From positions 4,636,412-4,700,411 of the forward strand of contig NC_087385.1 in NCBI RefSeq assembly GCF_963675165.1: a stretch of 64,000 nucleotides of DNA, written 5' to 3'. The notes below the pieces were generated by a model. It saw nothing but the letters and a program-made list of their open reading frames with translations, was not told the DNA's origin and did no database searches. Made by a program: the position numbers and the translations under genes. Shown here piece by piece: positions 32,345-44,600 of this stretch (position 1 is its first letter; every line of letters begins with the position of its first letter). This DNA is from Halichondria panicea. Taxonomy: Eukaryota > Porifera > Demospongiae > Suberitida > Halichondriidae.

Positions 32345-35300
32345 TACATGATGTAGTTGTGTGTTTGTGGGTAAATAACTTTCAGTTTATTACGTCAATT
32401 TCTATCAATGCAGGGAGTCTCTTTTGAGGCCCAGATGAGCTCCACTGATCTTATATGCCCAACAGATGCTCTACTGACTATCCCCCTCTCTGAGCACGGC
32501 CTTGTCTCCATACCGGCTGAAATTGAAGAGGAAGGTGAACTAGACCTACAAACACAGCTCTATCTCCACCTACTTATCTTAACATGGCTCATGAGTCAAG
32601 CATCAAGCGATCATCACAATAAGACTGTTGTCGAAGCCACATCGTCAAATGAACAAACTGTTATCCTCCAAGAAGTGAGAGATGAATCAAAGCAATCCGA
32701 CAGATCTAGGAAACATTTTAGTATTACCGGACTGTTGCAGACGATTCTCGATGGATGTCCGTCGCTACTGGTTGGTGTGTGTGTGTCTGCAGAGTTGAAG
32801 CGTTCCAAAAAAAGTGAAGGTGTCTGGTTTAATGTGACTCCTGATGCAGAGCTCGTCAATACAATCTCAAACAAACTCACAACTCGTCTTCACAACAAGT
32901 CACTGAATGAAGTCATCGATCCGATCATTGGCAACAGCGATATACAATCCCTCATCCCTGTCTCAGTTTTGGAGATCCTTCGTCAAATTGGACAACTCCC
33001 ACTTACCTCATTCCTCACGGTACAAGAGGACATCTCTCCCCTAACCACACCCCTTAGTTTCTATTGGCACAGTGGCTACCACATCAGCTCTCTGCCAAGT
33101 GATGATTCACTCAAGTCACAACCGACTGTCGCTACTACTGTATGCACACTGGAAGGACATTCTCTCACAAACCACTCCCTTGTGTTCACTACACTACGAA
33201 CTGCGTACTCCAATGCTTTCTATTTGGCTGGACTGAGGATGGTCTATGAAGATAAGAGTGAGAACTCGAATGGAGGAGAAATGACGTTGGCTCTAGCACT
33301 TAGAGCACCTGATGCTATTTATCGATGGCTTGATGTTGTAGGTCCCGAAGACAGCAATTTGGCAAAGGTCACTGATCCGGATTCTCTGAATGCAAAGTTT
33401 GCCAGCCCCAACTCCACCACCCTCAAGTGTGTCAGAACCCCTTATTCCATCCTGTCAACTGTCGCCAAGTGGTTCGGTGGTCGAGCCTGTCTCAAGACTG
33501 GTAGTGTACTCGGAATCTCAGACCCACGTACGAAATTTGAGCGAAGAAAGCGACAGCGTGTTCGATTTTCAGAGAGTGAATCTGAAGACGGTTTACCATC
33601 CCCTGCTCTGGACCTGACCTTTTCACCCCTCACATCTAATCGGTCGTGTCTGATTACTCAAGCGTACACCAAGGTGTTGCTCGTAGTGGCTCCCTTAGTC
33701 CCCCCTTGCCTGTACGGGACAGTCCTCTCATCATGCAGCAAAATGGGATTCAATATACTCGGAATGAAGCGAATCCGACTCAATTCAAAACGTGCAAGTA
33801 CCATACACATTCCGAAATTATATCTGGCTAATTTCACACCTTCGTCCACTCCACCCTCCCCTGCTTTGGATTTTATCACCCATCCATTAGCTACTGAACA
33901 TGCTCAGAATGCTCCTCCGTTCCCTTCTCTTGTGCTACACCTTGGAGCTGAGAACGCAAAACTTCACTGTTTGTCTCTGAAGGAAACCATCTGTTCTGAT
34001 CTGAAAGCCACCGTAAAAGTCAATGCCAACTTGGAAATCTCCACAGTGTCTCTAAACACTCCGGATAGTATTCTACACATGACTGAAACATCACATGAGA
34101 CAACTAAACTTCTTGGAAGTTTTTCTCTACCGAATGCCGTGTCTGGTTCTCTCCCAAAACTTCACGAAGAAAGGAAGTGTGGTGGCCCCTTTATGGAGGA
34201 GCTGTGCTTCGTTGCTGTCCCGCAGTGCAACAGTTTGCCAAAATTAGTCAATCTCTTGAACAATGTTTATCAACTGAGACTGCCGAATGGAGTAACCGTC
34301 TCTGCCAAACACTCAGATGATCGACACATGGAAAATTTGGGAGGTTTTGAGCTTCTAGGATTCAAGATTATTCCACAAATTCCTCGTTTCCATGCCAAGA
34401 GGTTATGTCCATTGGCCAACACTGACCCAGCTTATCAAACAGCTGTCAACCTCCTCTCAGACGTTCCTGCCTCGCTACTCCTCTTTAGAGGGTTGGATTG
34501 TAACCAGCGACTCACCACTCTGCTCAAGCCTACTATCACACCAAGGAGGTCTCTACACACAACCTCTCTACAGCAGCAACTTGAAATTGTCATCTCAAAA
34601 GATTTCGAAGATGCATTCAATCTTTCCTCGATATTCTTATCCGACAAAGAGATATTTAGTGACTCAGCCAGTCTTGGTATGGCCCCCTATATGCCCCCAT
34701 CATGGATACAAGACATGAGCATCCTACAGGACCTACAAGCGCCTCCAGACTCTCTGTTATCAGTCGCTAGTGTGAGTATATCTGAGCCGAGACTAGTAGT
34801 GAAGGTACTGGACAAGCTGTGCCGGTCTGGGTTCATTTTTGCAGCCATGAGGGCAGTGGAGGTGGGACGGGAGGAGTCAGAGACAGTGTTGGAAGACCTA
34901 GAGATCAACACTGTGAGTTTTGTGTCTCTGTGTATTTATGTACTAGCATTTTGTGTATGTACATGTATTACATGTATGTATATACACACGTGTACATCTG
35001 TTGATCTTCATTTACTGTACATGCAACAGGAGTTGTCTGAACCGAGTGGAAGTGAAGCCTGTCTGGTAGTGTGTGTACTGAGGGTGAATGCAGTATGGCA
35101 TCTCAGACACTCTCTCAGTGCCCTCATTGAGCAGCAGAGGAGATCAACTACTAACAAGAGCTTCACTGTCAACTGTGAGTGAGACGTCTAAAAATTAACG
35201 GGATGTGCTATTACCTGAACCTTTAGCAACAGTGTACTTTGAACATTATACGAAGGAATGTTGTTTGGGTAATTTAAGCAATTGTGTAATTTTGAGTGAT

Positions 35301-36256
35301 TATAGTGAATGGATAATGATCTTTATTTAATCCATGCATGCAGGTTCTGATACCTTCTTGACTGCATTAGCTGAAGTGAAACAGTACTTCCCCGAGGGCA
35401 TATGTTGTGCACCTGTCAGCAGCATTCAGCAGTACAAGGTTTGATCTATACTGTATTTAGAGACTCGAAACGTTTTACAGGATGTTTCAATATGACATGG
35501 TTTGTTCTTGTTCCTCCAGATCCAGTCTGAGGAGAGTGACTCATTTGATGAACTAGTCCTTCCTGAAAGATGCCTGCCTTCCTCTGACTCCTCTCTGCTT
35601 GGTTTTGTGTCCCCTCTCCTGGAGACCACAGCCATGGTGCTACCTTCCAGTCTGTTGGAGTCACAAAAACACTCGTCTGTTGGGTGTGTAGAGATCATTG
35701 AGTTCCTAACTCAAAGCGGGTTCAAGATACAAGGTCTCAAAATGGTCACTCTTTCAGTGGGAGTGGTTAGGGAACTTCTGGCATTGTGTAACTGCTTGGA
35801 CACAGTAATGGTGAATGAGGGAGTGTGTGTGTGTGTATTTATGCCCCTTACACAGTGGTATTATCGTAATTATGGTGTAGAAAAAGAAACTTATAATTAT
35901 ACCTGCCCCCAAAGGCTGATAACTTATGCCACGGACCTTGTCTGATTCTGGTGGTACGGAGAGATAATGCTGCATCTTGTTGTCAGTCAATCTTCAAGAG
36001 GTAGTATTAAGCTACATGTATATACAGAGTGTATGTTTATCCCTCCCTCCCTCCCTCTAGTGCTTCACTGAGATCCTACAGACCTAGACATGGCTCAATT
36101 GAGGAACTGCTAGCACAAATGATTGTGCCAAACAATGCACAGAGTGTGAGTCTATTGTAGTGTAGCTCTATTTTGTATCATGTGTACATACTGTTGTGTT
36201 TTCACTGCACCGAATCACAGGCCAAGGCTACTCTCAAGTTGCTCAAAGTTAGTTGA
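30245..36256 (+). CDS. DNAAF8: DNAAF8-like dynein assembly factor with NDP-kinase-like C-terminal repeats
   Basis: Eleven exons: 30245-30295, 30400-31144, 31257-31368, 31456-32281, 32414-34912, 35030-35174, 35344-35438, 35520-35810, 35915-36000, 36061-36145 and 36221-36256, giving 1656 residues. The N-terminal half is acidic and Ser-rich with short conserved stretches: GPIFLDLR followed by a Ser/Asp cluster resembles the IFIDLR plus acidic run of DNAAF8 (C16orf71/DAAP1), a cytoplasmic factor acting on outer dynein arms. A Lys/Ser-rich patch (about 31890-32000) follows. The C-terminal half contains segments with nucleoside-diphosphate-kinase fold character (LLVVAPLVPPCLYGTVLSSCSKMGFNILGMKRI, LVVKVLDKLCRSGFIFAAMRAVEV, FLTQSGFKIQGLKMV) and a last RHGSIEELLAQMI like the kinase HGSDS motif. 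Human DNAAF8 (about 520 residues) lacks such an extension. Next gene downstream is an outer-arm dynein heavy chain. Confidence 0.72.
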
Positions 36257-36397
36257 CTAGTGAAGACACAATTTGAATAGAACAAGAAAACACTTTATAT
36301 ATGACCTGTATAATACACCAGTTGTGCATGTACATTATTATTAATTTTTATATATTTTTGTGTGTACTTGCACATGAATTGTAATCAAACAGGGCTA

Positions 36398-36426
36398 GGG
36401 GGCGGGGCTCAATTGCGCATGTGCAG
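36398..36426. promoter_or_regulatory. GC box plus NRF1-like site
   Basis: GGGGGCGGGGC is followed 6 bp later by TGCGCATGTGCAG, one mismatch from the NRF1 palindrome. The same pairing of GC box and NRF1-like site occurs in the TPP2/TFDP promoter. It lies 150 bp after the DNAAF8-like stop and may be the distal promoter of the dynein gene. Confidence 0.4.
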
Positions 36427-36436
36427 TAAGGACAGG

Positions 36437-38002
36437 CAACTAAGTTCCAACATAGATGATACAGTACTGACGTGGATGTGAAACGGCCTAGTATCCGGAG
36501 GGGTCCACGGGAATTGTCTGAAGCTATCATCGTAACGAGCAGATTATGTTAGAAACCCTGTAACTGTCATGTTTATATAGCAACCAGAGCATAGTAAACA
36601 GTGTTCCGTGTCTGAAAACTGGTGAAAATGACCGGCACACATTGATACTTGCAGTGGGCTTGTAGGTAAGACTAGTTTCTCTAAGCTCATGAGAGAATAT
36701 CATATTTTAGCATAAATTTTCCTGTAAAAATACTTTGTGTGAGATTTTTGGCTTGGACAATAAATATTCAGGTTACCATTCAGTAGTAATACTTGAAGTA
36801 CACTGTAAACTACGAGGAGAATCTATGTTTGACAACTGTTATGAAAGTTTAAGTGCTATAGAAAGGGCTAAAGCATGAGTTAGTTGCACTTTTTGCGTGA
36901 GATTATTTCTAAACCTGTTGAGCCTACTTTTTGCATATTTAGCTGATGAAAACCTTCGTGTATTGATGCAGCAGGAGAATCTATTAACTAAGCATACAGC
37001 AAAGTTATTGGAAAAATACAGCCTCAAGAAAAATATGTAAAATCCATGTACATGTACTGTTAAACAAAAATTAATGCTACGTTCTTATTACAACTACAAT
37101 TATGATTTCTATCAATAAGTTCACACGTACATGTACATGTCATTAACTTTCCAAATTGCAGTGTTGTCTTTCGCTGAGCTAAGATATCAATTGCCAAATG
37201 TTAGCTAATTATACTATCAAGTGCAATTTATCCCAGGACCTACTCGAGTGCTACTTCTCTAGGCAACACCATCGGTGAAGACAGCATTAACGTCCAACCT
37301 CTTTTCAAGTGCCGTGTATCTACACTTGTATAGGAATTTCGAACCGGCAAGTTGGAATGTGTCTCTCTCACAGCCACTTCGTAAACGATCAAGAAACAGT
37401 TTATCGTGTACTATAAATTAATACTCTCAAGACTATTATAATATTAGCATGTACACGTACACGTACACGTACAGATCATCAACAATTTCACCCGTTTGCT
37501 TATCTCATGCTAGTGTTATGAGTCAGCCACACTTCTTTTGATCTACATGCATGCTACCAACATTGAGTGGCTTGCTTTTTGGATATAATTACATGGGTAC
37601 AGGGGTAGATCTACTATAAAATAATAATTATAGACTATTTACTAGACTAATTATAGAATAGTTAATATCATCTTGCACTGGACTGTACTTCCTCTACTCA
37701 TTCTACCTCCTCACAGTCACTACTACTGTCTTCGCTTAATACACTTGCAGCATCAATATCCTTTCTGTTAATACATAGATTCTCTTTTACTGTCTCTGGC
37801 CAGTTCTGCCAACTCACTTACACAGCTGCTTGGTATAACCTCGATAATTTCCTCGGCGTTTATTTGGAACAAATTGCCTAATTTACGGAAACTAGTAAAT
37901 TACCTCGGATATGCCCGTTACTATGATAGCTTCAAGCAGAATACCGGAATCCGGAAACGTTTCACATCCACGTCAGTACTGTATCATCTATGGTTCCAAC
38001 AA
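36437..38002. repeat. Inverted-repeat pair enclosing 1.4 kb
   Basis: Left arm 36437-36541 and right arm 37914-38002 share a perfect 35-bp core (starting CATAGATGATACAGTACTGA) and a second matching block (GAAGCTATCATxGTAACG). The interior shows no transposase. It could be a non-autonomous transposon or an inverted duplication of a promoter segment. No target duplication was identified. Confidence 0.65.
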
Positions 38003-38438
38003 CTCCAGCTCAAGTTTGTGGCGCTAAAGAAGCTACTAGACTTGCTAAACTAAAGGTATTTTTTCTTTCACATTATGCTTTACAGTGGTATTCACTATTC
38101 CATTTTCCATTGTGGCTAAATGTAGACTAGATACACTCAGTCTCTACAGCCTTAACTTAACTTTGTGTGAATCACTGGTAAAATTTGCATGGCATTCATT
38201 TAATAGTTTATATCCCTTATACCTTCGTTGTATATCGTACCTGCACACACACATAAAATCAGGTATATGTGTAGCTATAAACTACATACATTGTATTTGT
38301 GGGAGTTACATTGTGGGAGTGTTTGACATGTCTGTCTGCAGTGGGCGATTTCATGAGTGAGGGTGTTTAATATATTCACAGCCCTGTTGTTGCAGTAGCA
38401 TAAGGGATGCTAATCGTAAACATTACATACTGCAGTCT

Positions 38439-38452
38439 GCTGTCATGGTAAC
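38439..38452 (+). promoter_or_regulatory. Candidate RFX X-box of the dynein heavy chain gene
   Basis: GCTGTCATGGTAAC satisfies every position of the published ciliary X-box pattern RYYNYYWWRRNRAC and lies 153 bp upstream of the dynein ATG. X-boxes bind RFX factors and drive ciliary genes in animals. The fit is exact, but chance matches occur, so function is inferred from position. Confidence 0.5.
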
Positions 38453-38604
38453 TAATAAGTGGGTGTGTATGTGGTTGGTGCAAACTAGCTACTGCAAATT
38501 AAATCTAGCTGTAGAAGTAACCTGACCCAAAAGTTAGTGGAGTGTCTACTTTACAGGCTGTTAAGATTGTCTACAACTGTCCCGATTTTGCCGGTGAGTG
38601 AGTG

Positions 38605-41600
38605 ATGGGTGACGAGGGAGAAAAGGAGGCCGGGGACCCTCGTCTGGACATCCTCCAACAGTACACCCTCAAGACCACCAAACAGGTGAGAGATAGAGTT
38701 AGGATATCAGTGCTGTGACACAAGTTAGCATTGGTCAAAGCTAGGTCAACATTGAGCAATATTAAAAGCTTTGTTTGTTGCTTTCTTTGCAGAAAAATGA
38801 CAAGTGGAGCAAAATGGCGAGTGTGGATGAGAACATGGTTGTCATTATGGACTTCCTGGAGAAGGGGGACTGCAAGATTCTCGTCATTTATGTCAACCAA
38901 CAGAGTCAGCTTGCTCCTATCAACGCTTTTCCACCCACTACCAAACAGAAGGTATCAAAGCCACGTTCTATCTTACACTGTTATCGAGTACATTATTTAC
39001 TAGCTTGCACCATTTCATCCTGTTTCTTACTTTACTTTGCCCCAGGCTATATACTTCATCAAGAGGCATGCAGAAGCAGTCAAAAGGGACAACTTTCATT
39101 CACTGGTGTTGTTTGGGGACGTCTCCCACCTTGCATTGGACCACTTCACAGCACTCATTGACAATGTAAGTAGCTAGAGCAGCAGGACTTTGTCTAGCAG
39201 GAGATGTTTTTGTATGCCATATATTACTGGCTGGTTTTGATCCCGCAGCTAATTGTCCCTGTGATAGCCAACAACACGAACCATTTGGCCTGGCCTGGAG
39301 TGGTGTCTCGTGACGTCATGCAGCACATAGGAGGCCTCAAGGGAGAAGTGTTCACATTCAGCGGGGAGGTCAAGGGGAAAACCCTACTACCCCTCCCACC
39401 ACAGGCAGACCTCATGGCCAAAGCTGCAGATTCACAGTCACAGTGCGTTATTCCTCGTAATGATTACCAGATTACCAAACTTCTACTCTTGTAGCTAAGA
39501 ATATTTGATTAGCATAATTAAAATGCTTATGTTTTTTGCAGGGGTCAGCCATTTCAGAAGAATTTGATCCATGCCGTGGAGAGTGTGGTGATTGAGTGGG
39601 CCCACCAGGTCCAGGGCGTCCTTGAGAAGAGCTCTGCTCAACCTCTCCTTCAAGGCAAGAATCCATTCCCTCTCGTGGAAATAGACTTCTGGGGGGCTCG
39701 TTGTGCTGACCTAGAGTCTGTGGTAGACCAACTCTCTGTGGAGAAGATCAGAAAGATGACTCAGCTCCTGGAGAGGACTCTGAGTAGCTACTACCCTGCC
39801 TACAAGGCTATGACACAGGCCATAGAGGAGGCTCTCGATGAGGCCAGGGATATCAGGTAATGAGAGGAGGTCGCCAATGATACGTACGCCAAGGCTTAGA
39901 GTTAATGCTGTTTGTGTCGAATATTTTACTTACTATGAGCAATAATTGAACCATGCACAGCATTCACCTCAAGCCGCTGCGTCGTCACTTTGAGGAGATG
40001 GAGGAGTGTGAGTTTCAGGAACTGGAGCAGAAGATCATCGTCATATTTCACCTCCTGTGTCTCATCTGGGCCCACTCCACCCACTACCAGAAGCCAGCCA
40101 GGATGGTCGTCATACTACAAGAGATCTCAAACCTCATAATTCATTTGGTAGGTACTTAAGATAAATGCATTAGTAGAACTTGATGAATGCAAAATCTAAA
40201 GCTACATGTACATGTAGGATGTAGTTGGCCTTTTGTGTAACCCTCTTTTGTTTTTTTATCAAACAGGCTTATACTACAGTAGCTCCTTCACATATTTTAT
40301 TGTACACACCTCGAAGTGGTTGCTATACACATTGTTTCTGCAGACGTGTGTGTTTGTGACTGAGGAGATCCTGCGGTTTGACCCAGATGAGGGTTTGGAT
40401 AAGATTGCTGTCGCTCTCAGTGTCCTAGACCTCTACAGGAAAACGTTCAATGAAAAGAAGAATGGACTGGCCACTTATTTCAAGGACTCACCCGTTGTAG
40501 AATGGGATTTTCCCCCAGAGTTTGTCTTCTCACGTATCGACAACCTCGTCTCAAGACTCAAAATGATAGAGGTTAATTTTCTTGAATTCAATTGCTAGTA
40601 CTAGCAACTAACAATAGATGTATAACTACACCTTCTTGCGTTATCTTCACAGACATACTTCTCAACTGTGAATGAGTTTCTGCGTCTGGAGAAGATAGTG
40701 TTTGGTGACATTAAAGGCCAGACCCTCACTGACTTGGTAGCAGAGATGTACACAGAGTTCAATGAGCTCCTCAATGCCTTCCAGGGGAAGGGAGGTGACC
40801 CCCTCAACCTTTCCACAACGGTGAGCATAATAATTATATGTATGCGTGCTCTTCCACATTATTCTTTGAAATCTATGTACATGTAGCTAGGTTGTTGAAA
40901 ATGTCTCTCTGCAGGATTTTATGACTGAGTATGACTCATTCATGGACCAGATTGCAGACATGGACCAACGCCTCTCGCAGATTGTCTGCCAAGCTTTTGA
41001 CAACTGCAATGGCTATGAGAGTATCTTCAAGCTGCTTGAAATGTTGGGCTCCCTAGTAGAGAGACCACTTATTCACAGAGACTTTCGTTACAAGTACCCA
41101 ATCCTCGTGCAATTGGTCAGTCAAGAACTAGACTCTTCCAAACTGATATTCGACGAGCAACTTGAGCGTGTCAAGTCGCCCGAGGGCCCAATCATCAACA
41201 AGAACATGCCCCCCATGGCTGGACTACTGAGGTGGTCCCAGGAACTGAAGGAGAGGGTGAACCAATCGGTGGAGAAGCTGAAAACTATCAACCACGGGTG
41301 AGTTAGGAAAATAGAATAAAGCTTTACAATTCTCTCTGTGCGTGTATTTTTTACGTCATTTTCTATGTGAATACATGTACATATTGAGACTATAATCTTT
41401 GCAGTACTCTCGAGAGTGCAGAGGCAATGATCCTCTTCCAGAAGTACGATGAGATGGAGGAGCTGGTCCAGAAGTGAGTCACATGATACACAATACTGTA
41501 CACAGCATCTCCTCCGCTATCTCGTGCAGATTTGAGAGTGAAGTGTACTCGGACTGGACACAGTCAGTGGACGAGGTGGCTAAGGGGAATCTGGAGAAAC

Positions 41601-44600
41601 CCCTGCTGGTTAGAGATCAATCCAACATGATGATCTCCGTCAACTTTGACCCTAAGGTAACAAAACTTCAATTCTTGATATGCATTTGTTCATCGTGATT
41701 AATTTTTCAGCTTGTGGCTCTTTTGCGTGAAGTCAAGTACTTGAACCAGCTGAGCAATGAACACGGTATTCCAGACAGTGCTTCATCCGTGTTTCAACAA
41801 AACGAGCAATTCAGAGACTTCCTTCAGAACTTAGATGTCACAGTTAACCTCTACAACAATGTACGAGAGACCATCCTGGATGTTGAGTATCCCCTCGTTG
41901 TGGGCCAGCTGGCTGACATTGACAAGCAGCTAGAGAGAGCAGTGGTGGAACTCAATTGGACCAGCGACGGTCAGTTTTTACTCTGTGTGTCCTAGTGATG
42001 TACGCATTCCAACTTTTACGTGAATGCTGCGTATGGGCACGTGAGCTAGCTACACTCAGCAACGAAGGTTCAGACAAGACACAGAAAAGACTGTAGATGT
42101 GTTGTTTGACTTGAAATTGAGGCGTCTATACATGTATATAACTTAAAAGCACCCTGTTTTGTAGTTCCGGTTATTTATGAATACATTGGTGATTTTTCAT
42201 TCACTATGTGATTGTACTGCTTGCACTGCTCACCTGCAGGAGTGTGGGAGTACATCCAGTCAACTCGTGACGGTGTTTGTGATCTGGAGAAGAGAGTGCG
42301 TCAGGCCAAGGCCAATGTGGATCATATAGTGACCATCATGAATGGGTGGTGTCAGAGTCCCCTCTACAAGAGAAAGGACACAAAGAACGACCCTCTACTA
42401 AACACTGATGTGAGCTGACACGTGGCCATTATGTGCAATTATACATGTTACTATTAATAGCCTACACGCCTACACACTATACTACGTAGCTAGTACTGTA
42501 CATGACTTTGCTTACAATGTTAATACACGTGCAGGATGGTAAGAACCTTGTTCAGTCGAGATATGCCAAAGTGAAGGAGGATAGTGAGAAAATCCATGCT
42601 CTGATCCAAGAGAACCTGACCTACTTTCAAGCTGTTGAGGAGTCTGAGGACTGGAAGAACTATGTAGAGTACTTGGATGATGTTGTGTTGGACGGGCTCT
42701 TTGAATGCGTCCACTGTTCACTCAGCTACTTTTTGGAGAACACAGACAAGGAGAAGATGGCTGAAGCGGGACTTCACCCCTTCATGGAGTCAAAGTTTGA
42801 GCTGCAGGTTCGCTATATAAGCAGTCCTTAATACTATTAGAAGAGCCTTGACAGATTTCTGCTGTGTTTTCAAACTTCTTTTAAAAGTACATGTAGGCGG
42901 GCCTTACAAGCACATACGTACACTAGTACTGTACCTGTATTTTAAAGTGGTTACTGAGAATTGAAATGAGACCTTATCCTCATGACTGTATGCAGGCTCC
43001 TGACATGGTGTTCAAGCCCTCTCTGGAGCAGGACTCCCCTGATAGCTTCCTTGCTCTTGTTGAGAGTCTATTGGATGATGTCTACAAGTTTGCCACCCTA
43101 GTGCCACGAGTGGCCAAGCACAAAGAGAGCCCTCACTACCACTCTGATGTGGAAGAGGTCAGTGAATCAATATAAAGAGCAAAGTTGTGCCTCGTATCTG
43201 AGTGTCCACCCTAACTGCACACTAGCCATACGTAATTTTCACACAATGTAGATTGGATGTGTATAAACCATCAGTATAATTATGTCTCTTGATTGTGCAT
43301 CTGGTAACTTACGTACTGATGTGCCTATAGATTGCTGAGCTGTCTGATATACGAGATGAGATCATGTCTCGAGTGACGACAGCCATTGAGCAGGCTGCTC
43401 AGTACAGAGACTCGTATAACGAGCATGCATACCTCTGGGTGGACGATCGCAAAGAGTTCCTCTCTCAGTTCCTCAAATATGGACACGTCATAACTCAGGT
43501 CAGTGCACCCCCTTTTAATTGCATAATAATAAAAACAGAAGGTCTAGTGTTTATACGGTAGTGGTTACAGTACGGCTAATTTATACTGTCACTGTAGGAG
43601 GAGATTGAAGAGGCTGGGGATCAGGGGGTGCCTGAGAACCCACCCACACTAGCACTATTCAAGAAACAAGTCGATTCTTACGAGTCCATCTATCTTAAAG
43701 TGGAGAACTTTGAGGTGAGACTTTCTACGCATAATTTATGGTGGGGTGTTGTAATGACACGATGTGCACACTTAGTTCACTTTGTGATATTCTCTTTCTG
43801 TCTCAGGGTACAAAGGTGATTGATTCCTGGTTCCGTATAGACTCCAGACCATTCAAGCAAGCTCTCCTCACAACAGTCAAGAAATGGAGCTTCATGTTCA
43901 AACAGCATCTCACAGACCATGTCAACAACAGGTGCATTTCTGATAGTTTTGTGAATGGCCCTAATTGAGACAAAACAATTGTGTTTTCCACAGCTTGAAG
44001 GACTTGTCAGAGTTCATTGAGTTGACAGCTGCTGGTCTAGGTGTGGAGATGGAGGAGGGAGACTATGATGGCCTGGTTAATGTCATGATTCACCTGCTGG
44101 CAGTCAAAGACAGACAAGCTAATACTGATGTCATGTTCGAGCCTCTCAAGGAGACAGTGGAACTGCTCAGTGCCTACACCCAGGAGACAGCAGACGAGGT
44201 CATGCAACAACTAGAGGTGGGTGTACGTTACAGTTTTGTTGTTTAAACGATGTGCACTACTACAGTATCTCTCCACTGCATAAATTATTTTCACACTAAC
44301 ACTGTTGTGTTTTTCTAGGAGCTTCCAGAATTGTGGAATAAGCTGAAGAAGCAGACGGTAGTCATGAAGCAAAACGTGGCTCCTCTACAAGCTGTCGAAG
44401 CGAATGAGATCAGGAGGAAAGTGACTACCTTTGATGTTCGTCAGCACGAGTTCAGAGAGAATTTCCGTGTCAAAGCTCCCTTCAGTTATGCAGCCACACA
44501 TCCTTACGTCAGAATTGATAGGGTAAAAAACATGTTACATAGAAGTTGGCCGGTCTTAATTGTCTTGAAATGTTAATTATTATCTATCTATCTACATACG

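Larger units (their letters stand above)
36257..38604. other. Intergenic region between DNAAF8-like gene and dynein heavy chain
   Basis: Contains a GC box and NRF1-like site near 36.4 kb, an inverted-repeat pair 1.4 kb apart (36437-36541 and 37914-38002), short ACGTAC runs, and an X-box-like site near the dynein start. A donor-like GTAAGA at 36665 and an acceptor-like tttacag at 38550-38556 would allow a 5' non-coding exon. No coding gene is supported. Confidence 0.5.

Noticed and set aside
33390-34718. Overlapping open frames inside the DNAAF8-like large exon
   Set aside because: They are shadows in other frames of a single 833-codon exon whose frame joins both neighbouring exons.
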